From NCBI GenBank assembly GCA_031772625.1, contig CM062819.1:828785503-828849502 (forward strand): a DNA stretch of 64,000 nt, read 5' to 3'. This document shows, piece by piece, positions 21,241 through 31,926 of this stretch. The stretch is from Pinus tabuliformis (Eukaryota > Streptophyta > Pinopsida > Pinales > Pinaceae). The notes below the pieces were generated by a model that saw only the letters and a program-made list of their open reading frames with translations, made no database searches and had not been told where the DNA came from. How positions within the stretch are numbered: position 1 is the stretch's first letter; every line of letters begins with the position of its first letter. Made by a program: the position numbers and the translations under genes.

Positions 21241-21437
21241 GAAAGGGCTAGAGCTAACCAGCCATATATTGGGTATTTAATGTCCTGAGAGCAGCACGCA
21301 ACTTAGCAAGATAACATGGGAGTGGGCAAATATTATTTAATGCCAAATTTGCTCGCTCCCGTGTTATCGCGTTAAGTCGCGTGCTGCTCTGAAGGCATTA
21401 AATACCCAATATATGGCTGATTAGCTCTTTCCCTTCT
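21241..21437 (+). ncRNA. long near-perfect hairpin, candidate microRNA precursor or foldback element
   Basis: The left arm (21241-21331) and right arm (21345-21437) are inverted complements over about 90 bp around a loop of roughly 13 nt. In the inner stem ACATGGGAGTGGGCAAA pairs with TTTGCTCGCTCCCGTGT at all 17 positions if G-U pairs are allowed; the deviations from Watson-Crick there are G-U on the plus strand. The middle (GAGCAGCACGC) and outer (CCATATATTGGGTATTTAATG) stem parts are also matched, with a few 1-2 nt internal loops. Size and shape suit a plant MIR precursor; a young foldback MITE is the main alternative. I see no known mature microRNA in it. The strand is chosen because the G-U pattern favours plus transcription. 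Confidence 0.5.
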
Positions 21438-22052
21438 GAAAGTGCCTTGCTATTAAAACCCTTGTCTTTTTGCAATAAGTCTGTAAGTTTCCACCAGCTT
21501 TCGGACGCTAAGTTAATTTCAGCACTATTATTTAGTTTTCCCGAATAGTTTGTTCAACTTGTTATTACCGTGGATAAACATGAGTTCCCCAAAAGAAATA
21601 TTTAACTTATAACCAATCAACCATACTGACCCTGTATCCCAACAGACCAATTGAACAAACCAGAAAACTGACCCACAATCCATTAATAAATAAATGTTTC
21701 AACTATTCCATCACCCAGAAAGTATACTCACAAAACAACCGGTCAACAAATCAGCATATTTGACCCCAGCCATCAACTAAAGACCCACGAGGTATAAATA
21801 AATTAAAATTGCAGTGATCAACTAAGAGGTATATGCGTTATGAGCATGCAGACCTTGAAAGCCCAACTACGAGGTAAAGCTTGACTCAAAATTGCCGGTT
21901 GTTAAATTTAAATTTAAATAAATACGGGAAGAGCTCACTGACCATGCAATACTTTTTTCAGCACGAAAAAAGGCTATAGGATTCTATTATATTCATCCAA
22001 CATAGCAATGTTCATGTGGAAACCATTTGATATGGAAAGTGTAAAATAGAAA

Positions 22053-22272
22053 GAAAGGATATAAGGAGCCTTTTCAGATCTCTTACAGAAAGGTCATATG
22101 GAAATATATTGCATAATGCAGATATGTACAAAGAAAGGATATAAGGAACCTTTTCAGATTTTTTACATAAAGGTCATATGGAAATATATTGCATAATGCA
22201 GATATGTACAAAGAAAAGATATAAGGAGCCTTTTCAGATCTCTTACACAAAGGTCATATGGAAATATATGGA
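22053..22272 (+). repeat. 80-bp tandem repeat (2.7 units)
   Basis: Unit GAAAGGATATAAGGAGCC... to ...GCAGATATGTACAAA, at 22053, 22133 and 22213 (third truncated). Only a few substitutions separate the units. No coding potential. Confidence 0.9.
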
Positions 22273-22639
22273 AAGATGAACTGGCTCCTCCGTCTAGAAT
22301 AACGAACTTAGTCAATAATTCACAGTCACGGACTTGATACTACAACAACTGTAGTGTCAAAGAGAATGGGACATATGGGATAATATTTATCTAAATACAT
22401 ATTTTATTATTAATTTTTGTTTTTGTAATTTGGATATTTGGAATTGATGTGTAATTAAGTTTTGGTGTTTGGAATCTATTTGTAATAAGTATATTTATTT
22501 GTGTTTAAATCTCTTGAAGTTGTCACTTATTAATATAAAAAAATAAAATATAAATAAATAATAAAATACAAACAATATGAAAGCAAATCTTATTACCAAC
22601 TCTAAATATATATATATATATATTTTTTATTTACTTTAT

Positions 22640-23115
22640 CAATATTTTAAATAGAAAATCTAAAACTTCCAGATCAATATTCTCACCCATATTACTTTAT
22701 TGAAACATATATATTACTTTTATTTTACTTTATCAATAGACAATCTAAAACTTCTAAATCAATGATTCTCTTTATTCCGAATACATATCTATTTTTTCAT
22801 GCAAAAATAGTTAAAACGAATGTTTATTCAATATTTCGAATAGACATACTGAATAGACCATCTAAAACTCCTAAATTCATGATTCTCTTTATTCAATTTT
22901 TTAAATAGACAATCTACAACTTCTAAATCAATGATTCTCTTTATTCCTAATATGGTATCTATTTTTTCATGCAAAAGTAGTTAAAACGAATGTTATATGT
23001 TATTTTATTCAATATTTTGAAGAGATATACTGAATAGACAATCAAAACTCCTAAATCAATGATTCTCTTCATTCCTAATACAATATCTATTTTTCCCTGC
23101 AAAAGCAGTTACAAC
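22640..23115 (+). repeat. degenerate tandem repeats
   Basis: A phrase close to AGACAATCTAAAACTTCTAA followed by ATCAATGATTCTCTTTATTCC occurs near 22736, 22855, 22908 and 23035, with CTATTTTTTCATGCAAAA between some of them. Spacing is irregular (about 119, 53 and 127 bp), so this is an old, decayed array. Confidence 0.7.
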
Positions 23116-23214
23116 GTCGATTCTGTAGTGCCATTAATTAAGTCAATAATTAACTCGTTAACCTTAACTTTGATAACACTTGCGTAAATCAATGAATAAT
23201 CTCATTACAGAGCT

Positions 23215-23785
23215 TTGCTTTGAGACCAGATATGGATTTCTCCGAGAATAAGTGGCCTACTTATATGAAACATGGAATATCCTCAGTACATCAATTTAGG
23301 TGACGTAATGGTCCTCCTCTGGATCATAATAAATTTAGCACATTAAAGGATCATGATTTTTTTTTTTTAAATGGGAGGGGTTAGTTTCTCGAAGTTGTAC
23401 ATATATATATATATCAGGCAGAAGTATATCCACAACATTGCCATATACTCAGGAAGATACGCGGCACAGCATCACAATCTCACTGACCGCCCAGCCATGC
23501 ACTCATGTGTAAAGCTGACTCATAGAATTCTCTTAAGTGGCCTGCTTATATAAAACATGGAATATCCTCAGTACATCACTTTAGGTGACTCGTACTGGTC
23601 CTTCTGTGGATCATAATAAATTTAGCACATTAAAAGATAACAATAAAGTTACATTGCTGACTTTTTCAAAAAGTCGCATTATAGACCACTCCTTCCTTCT
23701 GTGGATCATAATAAATTTAGCACATTAAAAGATAACGTTACCTTGCTGACTTTTTCAAAAAGTCGCATTATAGACCACTCCTTTT
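23215..23785 (+). repeat. locally duplicated blocks
   Basis: The block AAGTGGCCTACTTATATGAAAC... to ...AATTTAGCACATTAAA at 23253-23346 recurs at 23537-23634, and its last part plus a following GCTGACTTTTTCAAAAAGTC palindrome recurs again at 23697-23785. A related but more distant sequence lies at 25110-25200, next to the copia LTR. Non-coding. Confidence 0.7.
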
Positions 23786-23822
23786 CTTATCGCCCATAAA
23801 ATTTGTACATAAGTCAAATTGC

Positions 23823-24090
23823 TGGCTGGACAAGCAGGTGAATAGATATGTGAAGATAAGGGTTTCCGCTGCACCGGGGTTCGAATCGCAGTGCAAGCTG
23901 CGTCACGGATGAGAGAGTTTAGGAGCAGCTGCGTGGAGGCTCGAGAGCGAGAACCATGATCGCAAGGAGAAGTTTCCGGAGTAATTTACAGATTGATAAA
24001 GGTTTGTCTTCACTCTCTAGGCTTATCGTGAGACCGATTACCATGTTCCCAAGCGGAAATTGCAGAGTAATTTACAAATTAATAAAGGTG
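23823..24090 (+). repeat. possible tRNA-derived SINE
   Basis: GGGGTTCGAATCGC at 23876-23889 matches a polymerase III B box (GGTTCGAATCC) with one difference. A weak A-box-like TGGCTGGACAAGCAGG lies 55 bp upstream. The following body ends in two copies of AGTAATTTACARATTRATAA-type sequence (near 23979 and 24070). No cloverleaf can be drawn, so this is not a tRNA gene. A SINE is the best guess. Confidence 0.35.
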
Positions 24091-25238
24091 TCAGATTTAT
24101 AGATGACTTTTAACCTTTGACGTTGAAAGGTAAGCGCTTTGAAATTGCGGTTTGGGCGTTCTGAGAGTTTGGTTTAAAAAATCAAAAAGAGACATTAATT
24201 ATATTTATATATAAACTTTTAAAAAATTATAATTTATAATTGTTTTTTTCATAATATTTTTTTTTTTACACATAATATATTTAACTTTTAAAAATATGTT
24301 CTTCAATGTAGTTTAATTTGTGATTAAAGTAATGTGAAATCTGTGAAAATTGAGAGATCCAAAATTCAAATCCTTTGTTTGTCACAAAGAGAAAGACAAA
24401 ATGTAGAATTAAAATTTCTAAAAGTATCTAATTTTAATTGTTAAAATATTAAAATCAACCTACATCCATCTTAACTCCCAAGAATTGAGAGAGATCAAAT
24501 CTTTCTCTTGAAATGCAAATCTCTTTTAGAATAAAAACAAATTTGATCCCTCTCCACAATTTATCTTTTATTCAAACTAATTTATAACACAAACAAATAA
24601 TAATCTTATACTTCATTACACTTCCTACTAATATAACAAAATATAATGACATGAATATTATATAAATTACGAACCAATCAATTGTTTTCTTTACATTTAA
24701 ACTCACTTACATTTACATTTATACTTTTCTATTATGTACATATATCCCTCGCTGAATTATCATCGAAATACTAATATTACTTATATTCTCACAAAAAAGG
24801 TTAGAGGAAATTACTTCAATGCTAAACTTATCTTAACTTTGTGTACTTACCCTTGTTAAGTCAAAGAGATACTAAGTATGCTAACAAGAAGCCCATGCAC
24901 AAACATTCAACAACAATTTAGAACAAAAACTAATGTTAAAGTAGTCTTGCCATCTATAAACCTCTTTGTCTTGACCTCTCATAAAGGTTTTATAAAGTTT
25001 GATATAGATATTGTATGATTTTCTTTTCCCAAAGAAATATTCTGGCAGATCAACCCTAGATGGATCCTCGAATTAGTATGTCTCGTATCTACCCGTGAAA
25101 AGATCTCATTACAACGCTTGTTGTGAGGCCAGACATGGATTTGTCTGAGAATAAGTCACCCACATATATAAACACATAAAACATGGAATCCTCACCACAA
25201 CAATAATGTTGCAAGCACATCTGTTTTCTTGAAGATAA
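24091..25238. other. AT-rich sequence, no gene seen
   Basis: Short A/T runs, no long open frame and no terminal repeats. The right end leads into the copia 5' LTR. Confidence 0.5.
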
Positions 25239-25473
25239 TGGAGAATATCCTAAAATAGGTAGAGTTGGTTCACGTAGCCTCAAGATAGGAATTGGTTTCT
25301 ATCTCTTAGGATGCTGTTCTAACTTCCCTAAAACCATGTATTCTATTTAATGTGTACTATTGATGAACAATGTAGAGCGTTCTGCAAAGCCGGACTCTCC
25401 TGGTTCAAACTCTCTTTCGTAGAGCTGACCAGTGGGTTTTATTTTCTTAATACAAACATTACCATTTTTATCA
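25239..25473 (+). repeat. probable 5' LTR of a copia element
   Basis: The right end is well placed: ...TTTTTATCA directly before the primer site at 25474. The left end is taken at TGGAGAATATCC (25239), giving about 235 bp with TG...CA ends, a TATTTAATG promoter-like core near 25343 and short copia-type size. No matching 3' LTR exists in the window, so the left end is uncertain. Confidence 0.5.
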
Positions 25474-25491
25474 TGGTATCAGAGCGTCAGG
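25474..25491 (+). promoter_or_regulatory. primer binding site (initiator-Met tRNA)
   Basis: TGGTATCAGAGCGTCAGG, starting immediately after the LTR; the first 12 bases match the standard plant initiator-Met primer site. Marks the start of the internal region of the copia element at 26013. Confidence 0.9.
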
Positions 25492-26012
25492 GCTGAGGAA
25501 CCTGTACGTTGGCTGGTGGGTGGTTCTTTGAACCGAAATCGTCGCAGGTTTTGAGTGGATAGCCGCGACGATAGCACTATTACACTTCTCGAAATTTTTA
25601 TTTTTCGAACGTCGCAGCTTTTCAGTGTACAGCTGCGACGGTCTCAAAAAATTGATGTAAAACTACGACAGTCTCGGATATTGGGCATATATCTGTGACG
25701 ACGTCTCATAAAATTGATGAATATCTGCGACAGTCTCAGATATTGGGCATATATCTGCGACGATTGTGTAAATCAAAGAAATTACATGAGGGAGCCAAGA
25801 ACAAGGCTGTAGCTGTCAGAGAAGCTGAGTGGAGAAGCCAAGAACAAGGCTGTAGCTGACAACAGGAGGTTGTCTGGAGGCTGAGAAGAAAGCCACGGTG
25901 ATCTGCGCGTGTGTTGCGAGATCAAACAACAGTGATCTGTCTCTGTCATAGATCTGGGGTAAATTTAACATCTTTTACCTGTCGATTTTTTTTTCTTTTC
26001 TAAATCGCCAAG
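25492..26012 (+). other. copia leader with internal short repeats
   Basis: The untranslated leader contains repeated CTGCGACG/CCGCGACGAT phrases, two copies of GATATTGGGCATATATCTG (near 25677 and 25739), and two copies of AGCCAAGAACAAGGCTGTAG (near 25794 and 25836). No open frame. Repeats in this position could reflect RNA structure for packaging or ribosome loading (inference). Confidence 0.65.
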
Positions 26013-27689
26013 ATGAATAACAACATATTTGAAGCATGCATGAACGAGCATAACAAGCTCGATGGTTCCAATTATGCAAATTGGAAGTTTAAGATGCAGA
26101 CTCTGTTAGAAGCGCAGAGTGCTTGGACGATTGTGAATGGGGATGAGCCAAGGCTCGCGGCTGGATCAACATCGGTCCCAGATTGGGAGAAACGAGAAAG
26201 CAGAGCAAGGACAATGTTAAAGATGTCAGTGAAAGACTGTATTATACCGCACATCAGAGAAGGTAAGTCAACTAACGAGATCTGGGGAATTCTGAAGGAG
26301 TTGTATGAGATCAAGAATTCAAATCGTCTTCTGTTCCTCAAGAGTAAGATCCTATCCATGAAGATGGAAGAGAATGAAACGATTGCTTCATTCGTAGCAA
26401 GGATCAAGGATCTGAAAACCAAATTATCAGATATTGGTCATACAATGGACGATACATATCTTGTGACCATTACAATGAATGGTGTCGCTGATGATTATCA
26501 GATGTTCATCACTGGGACCAATGCTAGAGAAAAGATCCCGCATTTTGAAGAACTGACAGGTATACTGATGCAGGAAGAACAGAGGAGATCGACTCTGAAG
26601 CCCCAGAGTGTCGATCTTGCATTGGTGGTGAGGAAGAACTTATACAAAGGGAAAGGAGGTCCACAACAACAAAACGGAGCAAGTTCACATAAACGGCCAA
26701 ATCTGACCCAAGGTATGCATCTGAATAAAAACTACTTTGAAACAAAATGTTTTTATTGTGGAAAGTTGGGTCATATTGCGAGGGAATGTAGGAAAAAGAA
26801 ATATCATGAAGAAAAACAGAAGCCAAAGAGACACGCAGGTCATCTCGTGAACAATAATCAGGTGCAGAATTTGAGGTTGTTCATGGTAGATCGTGTTGAA
26901 AATGTTGATGCAGACATCTGGTATGTAGATTCAGGAGCGTCAACACACATGACAGGGAACAAGCACTGGTTGGAGGATTTTAAAGAGATCAACGAAGGTG
27001 CACATATTTACTTAGGAGATGACATAAGTCATCAAATCAAAGGATGTGGGAAAGTTTTTGTCATTCTACCTGATGGTAGTATCAAACAAATCTATAATGT
27101 TATGTATGTGCCTAGAATAACAAAGAGCTTGATTTATGTATCAATGATTACAGATCAAGATTTGAAAGTTGAATTTTTAAAATCTAATTGCTACATTAAG
27201 GATCTGCTAGATGGAATGAAGACAATTGCTACAGGAATCCGAACAGGAGGACTGTACAAGTTGGATGTGAGACCTGCACCGGTTCGAGCATTGACAGTAG
27301 TGAGCCTGACTACAAAAGGGCGTTGGCACCAGAGATTCGGCCACATCAATTACGATGATTTGCTGTTACTACAGAGGAAAGAAATGGTAAGAGATCTTCT
27401 TATGCTAAAGCAAGTACATAATGATTGTGATGCTTGTACTTTAGGAAAACTGCATAGAGAAGAATTCCCTGTTAGAGTAGAAAAGAAACAGAGGGATATA
27501 CTGGAGTTAGTGCACATAGGTCTTTGTGGTCCCTTGCAGACAAAATCATTAGGAGGTGCAGTGTATTTCCTACTGTTTATTGATGACTGTACGGAGTTTT
27601 CTTGGGTGTATTTCTTAAGTAAGAAGAGTCATACATTCGAATACTTTAAGCAGTTTAAAAATATGATTGAAAGACAAACACGGAAATAG
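26013..27689 (+). CDS. copia Gag-protease-integrase polyprotein, N-terminal part
   Basis: A 558-codon frame with the copia order. Gag comes first (LDGSNYANWKFKMQTLLEA near residue 17, LLFLKSKILSMKMEE near 107), then the zinc knuckle CFYCGKLGHIAREC near 247 (CX2CX4HX4C complete). The protease has the catalytic DSGAS in WYVDSGASTHMTGN near 306, the pre-integrase zinc region has HQRFGHINYDDLL...CDACTLGKL near 437-477, and integrase has its first catalytic Asp in the FIDDCTEFSWVYF block near 525. TAG at 27687 stops it inside integrase; the same frame resumes at 27690. ATG 26013 is preceded by an A-poor leader and is the family's usual MNNN-type Gag start. Cytoplasmic particle assembly and cDNA integration are the normal roles. 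Broken, so probably inactive. Confidence 0.9.
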   Translation: MNNNIFEACMNEHNKLDGSNYANWKFKMQTLLEAQSAWTIVNGDEPRLAAGSTSVPDWEKRESRARTMLKMSVKDCIIPHIREGKSTNEIWGILKELYEIKNSNRLLFLKSKILSMKMEENETIASFVARIKDLKTKLSDIGHTMDDTYLVTITMNGVADDYQMFITGTNAREKIPHFEELTGILMQEEQRRSTLKPQSVDLALVVRKNLYKGKGGPQQQNGASSHKRPNLTQGMHLNKNYFETKCFYCGKLGHIARECRKKKYHEEKQKPKRHAGHLVNNNQVQNLRLFMVDRVENVDADIWYVDSGASTHMTGNKHWLEDFKEINEGAHIYLGDDISHQIKGCGKVFVILPDGSIKQIYNVMYVPRITKSLIYVSMITDQDLKVEFLKSNCYIKDLLDGMKTIATGIRTGGLYKLDVRPAPVRALTVVSLTTKGRWHQRFGHINYDDLLLLQRKEMVRDLLMLKQVHNDCDACTLGKLHREEFPVRVEKKQRDILELVHIGLCGPLQTKSLGGAVYFLLFIDDCTEFSWVYFLSKKSHTFEYFKQFKNMIERQTRK

Positions 27690-28325
27690 ATAAAAATTCT
27701 CCGTTCTGATCAAGGGGGAGAATACAAGAAAGATGAGCTGATCAGATATTGTAAAGATCATGGAATTTTGCAGCAGTTTATAGTACCCCATACTCCACAA
27801 CAAAATGGAGTAACAGAAAGGAAAAACAGAACTCTGGTGGAATGTGCGAGAAGTATGCTTAAAGGTAAGAATCTTTCAAATGGTTTTTGGGCTGAAGCAG
27901 TGAATACTGTGGTTTATTTAAAAAATAGGAGTCCTACAAGAAGTCTTGAGTTTAAAACTCCTTTTGAAGCTTTATATGGATATAAACCTGCAGTAAAACA
28001 CTTAAGAATATTTGGATGTAAAGCATTTTCCCACATACCAAAGGAAGATAGAAAGAAATTAGACTCGAAAGCCATAATATGTACTTTTATAGGGTATTGT
28101 TCGTCATATAAAGCATACAGATTATTTAATCCCTCTACTCACAAGATCTTTGTTAGTAGAGATGTTAAATTCCATGAGTAGGATAATCAAGAAACTAATG
28201 AGCACTATGATGGATGGGACATCCCGTACTTTGAAGAAGAAGAAGTAGAGAACAGTCAAGGACAACAACAGACAAAGGCAGAGGATGAACAACAATAGCA
28301 ACAACAACATCAACAACAAAGAGAA
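27690..28325 (+). pseudogene. copia integrase, C-terminal half, ending in a poly-Gln linker
   Basis: Same frame as 26013-27689. It carries the second catalytic Asp in LRSDQGGEY near 27705 and the Glu block VPHTPQQNGVTERKNRT near 27783. Then come the copia C-terminal region GYKPAVKHLRIFGCKAF near 27979 and FVSRDVKFHE near 28149. TAG codons at 28179 and 28296 interrupt it. The end is a CAA-rich linker (28261-28320) of the kind that joins integrase to RT in copia, but here the next domain is a second protease, not RT. This marks the recombination point of a chimeric element. Confidence 0.85.
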
Positions 28326-29356
28326 GTGTGGTATATAAACAGTGGAGCCTCGTGGCATATGATGGGAATCATGGAATTTTTCTTAGAATATCGAGAAGAG
28401 AAGATGAACTTTCAGATCACCATGGGGAACAAGGCAAAGTGTACTCCAGTAGGGAAGGGTACCATAGTCTTTCAAACAGAATCGGGAGAACGGTTCTGTG
28501 CTACAAATGTGCTGCATGTACCAGGATTGGAGATGAACTTATTTTCCGTGTCGCAACTTCAAGGCAAGGGCTATGACGTCTACTTCATCAAGGAGAAGGC
28601 ATACGTCAAACACCCAAGCTGGAAAAAGAAAGTGCAGATCAGGATCAAAAGCAACAGGTTGTATAGATTACAACTAGAATCAACAATGGCACTAATAGGC
28701 AGTCATGGAGACAAGGACTTGAATGAGCTATGCCACAGAAGAATGGGTCATTTGCACCATGGAGCTTTGAGAATTCTCAGGAGCACTGTAACAGGAGTTC
28801 TGAATCCGAGTACGGAACGAGATGATGTATGCAAAGGATGCGCTTTAGGAAAGTATGCCAAGGAAACATTTCCTAGGAGAAAACATAGGGCCAAGAGTGT
28901 ACTAGGATTGATACACTCAGTGCCGAGTATTTCCTTACTTTCATTGATGACCACTCAAGGAAAACTTGGATCTATTTTCTGAAAACCAAGGACGAGGTTT
29001 TCTGTCGATTCAAAGAGTTCAAGGCTCTGGTGGAAAATCTAACTGGGAAGAAAATAAAAGTTTTGCGCTCAGATAATGGTGGAGAGTATGTCGATAAGGA
29101 CTTCACTGATTGTTGCGCTGAGGAGGGCATCAAAAGAGAGTGGACAACTCCCTACCATCTAGAGCAGAATGGAGTAGCAGAAAGAAAGAATAGGATTATT
29201 ATAGAAGCAGCTAAGGCCATGATGTATGATCAGGATATGCCGAAATGCCAGTGGGCGGAAGCATGCAACACAACAGTCTATGTTCAGAACATGACTCCTC
29301 ATCGAGGGTTGGGCAAGATTACTCCAGAGAAAGTATTCACAGGGAAGACACCTTAA
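28326..29356 (+). pseudogene. second copia protease-integrase module
   Basis: In the same frame as the preceding element. The protease block reads WYINSGASWHMMG at 28329, so the catalytic Asp is Asn here (AAC), then VLHVPGLEMNLFSVSQLQ near 28509. The pre-integrase zinc region (CHRRMGHLHHGAL...CKGCALGKYAKETF) follows near 28731-28870. A deletion and frameshift near 28918 remove the start of integrase; it continues in another frame with FIDDHSRKTWIYF near 28945, then KVLRSDNGGEYVDKDF near 29058 and YHLEQNGVAERKNR near 29152, and ends at TAA 29354. It differs clearly in sequence from the module at 26013-28325, so it is a second family and not a tandem duplication. Confidence 0.85.
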
Positions 29357-31352
29357 GTCAGTCATTTCAGGATATTTGGGAGTTTAGCATATTGCCGTAT
29401 ACTAGAGGAAAAGAGGAAGAAGCTAGATCAAACTACAGAAAAGGGATATCTGGTGGGATATAGTGAGAACGCTAAGGCATACAGAATCTACCTTCCGGGG
29501 AGCAGCAAGGTAGTAGTTTGACGAGATGTAAAGTTCATGGAGGATAAGGCTTTCAGAAAATCTCGTGAGATGCCTTCTGAGGAGCACTCAAAAGAGGAGC
29601 CACTGGTCAAGCCTCTTCAACCAACGGAAGTAAAAAATTCTTCCTTGGGTCAGGAAGATTCTCAGGATGAGGAGGAGGAGCTAATAGAAGCACCTGTTGG
29701 CAAAGTAAGAACTAGCAGGGAACTTCGTTAGATTCTGCGAGATGTAGAGGACTTCATCGGTGCGCTAAGAAACAATAAGAGGGAGCGAAAACAGCTAGAT
29801 AGATATCAGGCATTAGTAGCTCAGGATGGGGAGCCTGCCAGTTTCAAGTAGGCAGCTCAACATCACGTTTGGATAGACATGGTAGAGGAGTACAACTCCA
29901 TAATGGTGAACGATGTTTGGGAGGTATTGCCAAGGCCTCAAGACAAATTAGTGGTAGGTTCGAGATGGATCTACAAGATCAAATACGCTGCAGAAGATAG
30001 TGTTAAGAAATACAAGGCCAGGGATGTGGCTAAGGGGTATGCTCAAAAGGAAGGAATTGGCTACAAGGAGACCTTCACCCCAGTAGCCAGGTATACGTCT
30101 ATTAGGACCGTGATATCTCTTGCAGCTTAGATGGGATGGGAGATTCATCAGATGGATGTCAAAACGACTTTTCTGAACGGGGTAATAGAAGAATAGGTAT
30201 ACATTGAACAACTAGAGGGATTTGAGACACATGAGAAGAAGTCTCATGTATGCCGGCTGAAGAAAGCCTTGTATGGGCTGAAACCGGCACCTAGAGCATG
30301 GTATGGTCAAATCGATGGCTACTTGCAGAAGATGGGATTTGCCAAGAGTGACGCAGATCCAAATCTCTACTATCTGGTTGTAGAGAATGAGCTGCTAATC
30401 TTAGTATTGTATGTGGATGATCTCTTTTTGACAGGATCATCCAGGCTCATCGGGAATTGCAAGAAGAATCTAGCCACAGAATTCGATATGAAGGATTTGG
30501 GACAAATGCATTATTTCCTAGGGTTGGAGGTTTGAAAGCAAAAGGGAGAGATCTTCCTTGGGCAAGGGAGATATGCTAAAGAAATCCTGAAGAGATTTAG
30601 GATGGAGGACTGTAGACCCATGGCTACTCCAATGATCACCAACTAGAAGAAGATCGATGCATCAGAAGACAAGGATGTTGATCCCACCTTATATAGGTAG
30701 CTCATAGGATCCCTGATGTATTTGGTCAATACCAAGCAAGACATTTGCTACGCTGTCAACACCCTTAGTCAGTTCATGGTGGAACAAAAGAGGACGCACT
30801 AGGCAACAACCAAACATGTTCTCAGGTATTTACAGGGAACAGTCGATTATGGACTCTTGTACACCAAAAGCAAGGATATCAGATTGAGTGGATTTACTGA
30901 TGCAGATTGGGCAGGAAGTTCAGTGGATCGGAAAAGTACCTCTAGGTACTATTTCAACATTGGATCAGGAATGACCTCTTGGTGCAGTAGGAAACATAAG
31001 TTTGTGGCTCTGAGCTCATCTGAGGCAGAATATATGGCGATAAGCACAACTTCATGTGAGGCAATATGACTTAGAAAACTGCTTGTGAACCTATTCAGAA
31101 AGAATATGGAGGCGACTAGGATCATGTGTGATAATCAGAGTTGCATCAAGCTCTCTGAGAATCTAGTGTTTCATGATAGGTCGAAGCATATTGATATCCG
31201 GTTCACTTTGTCAGGGATTGTGTCCAACGAGGAGTTGTACAGTTGAGCTACACTTCTATAGGAGAACAAGTGGCGGACATCCTCACCAAGGCCCTTGGAA
31301 GGAAAAAGTTTGACTACTTCAGGGAAAATATGGGGATGGTAAAGAACCTATT
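29357..31352 (+). pseudogene. copia integrase tail, RT and RNase H with many stops
   Basis: Continues the second copia polyprotein. Recognisable blocks are VSHFRIFGSLAY near 29357, the acidic linker (29537-29728), RT from WEVLPRPQDKLVVGSRWIYK near 29919, YGLKPAPRAWYGQ near 30272, the catalytic YVDDLFLTGS near 30412, and RNase H FTDADWAGSSVDRKS near 30893 and LSSSEAEYMA near 31012. The tail VADILTKALGRKKFDYFREN ends near 31330. At least nine premature stops occur, mostly TAG or TGA at family Gln or Trp positions (for example 30128, 30535, 30644, 30699, 30801, 31069), plus a frameshift near 31200. Dead copy; no 3' LTR follows. Confidence 0.88.
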
Positions 31353-31424
31353 TCAGTAGCAAAAATGGGAGTAATAACATCATGGATGCAGAGGGAGTTG
31401 CAATGTTGGGAGAAATGACCAGCC
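31353..31424. other. inverted junction between two copia fragments
   Basis: After the RT-RNase H frame ends there is a polypurine-like GTTGGGAGAAATG near 31403-31416. Then, instead of a 3' LTR, the sequence switches to the minus-strand gag of another copia copy. The two halves are therefore head-to-head. Confidence 0.6.
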
Positions 31425-31926
31425 CAGCCCAGAATACTCTGGACAAATGTCTCCCACTCCTCGAAGACTGCGTTTAGGACGGTCCTCACCATCAACTCCT
31501 GATCCGGCATGGCCCCTATGGAAGTCAGTCGGTCCCAGATCTCCTTCAATCTACCGAGGAAGTGATCTATCTGCTCCCCCTTCTACATCTTGTATGACCG
31601 CAGCTGATTCTCAAGTAACATCTTCCTCTGCACGAAAGTGTGCTCATACAAATTCTTCAAGGCGTCCCACATTTCCTTTGTCGTTTCCTTCTCGACAATA
31701 TGCTGGACCACATGATCCTTGACCCCATCAAGGATGATGCATTTTTCCTAGCCATAACTTCCTCATACATTTCATTGTCAGCTGGGTCAACTGGGATAGC
31801 CATTTTTCTCAAGGCGAAGGCCTTAATACGATGTCTATCTAGAATGGATAGGATCCTGGCCTTCCAGACAACAAAATTGGACGCTCCGTCCAGCCTGTCC
31901 TAATCCCTCAGTCCATTCATGGCCAT
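31425..31926 (-). pseudogene. copia gag fragment (minus strand)
   Basis: Read from ATG at 31926 leftwards. The start resembles MAMNGLRD, then TAG, LDGASNFVVWKARIL, RIKAFALRKMAIPVDP, CIILDGVKDHVVQHIVEK, MWDALKNLYEHTFVQRKMLL and FLGRLKEIWDRLTSIGAMPD, ending with WETFVQSILG near 31430. These are the helical blocks of a copia Gag (UBN2-type). There are two in-frame stops and one frameshift near 31750. The zinc knuckle and all downstream domains are missing. Confidence 0.85.

Noticed and set aside
22600..23420. CRISPR-like regularly spaced repeats
   Set aside because: Plant DNA; repeats are degenerate and irregularly spaced with no spacers of constant size.
23871..23940. tRNA gene
   Set aside because: Only a B-box-like segment is present; no acceptor, D or anticodon arm can be paired.
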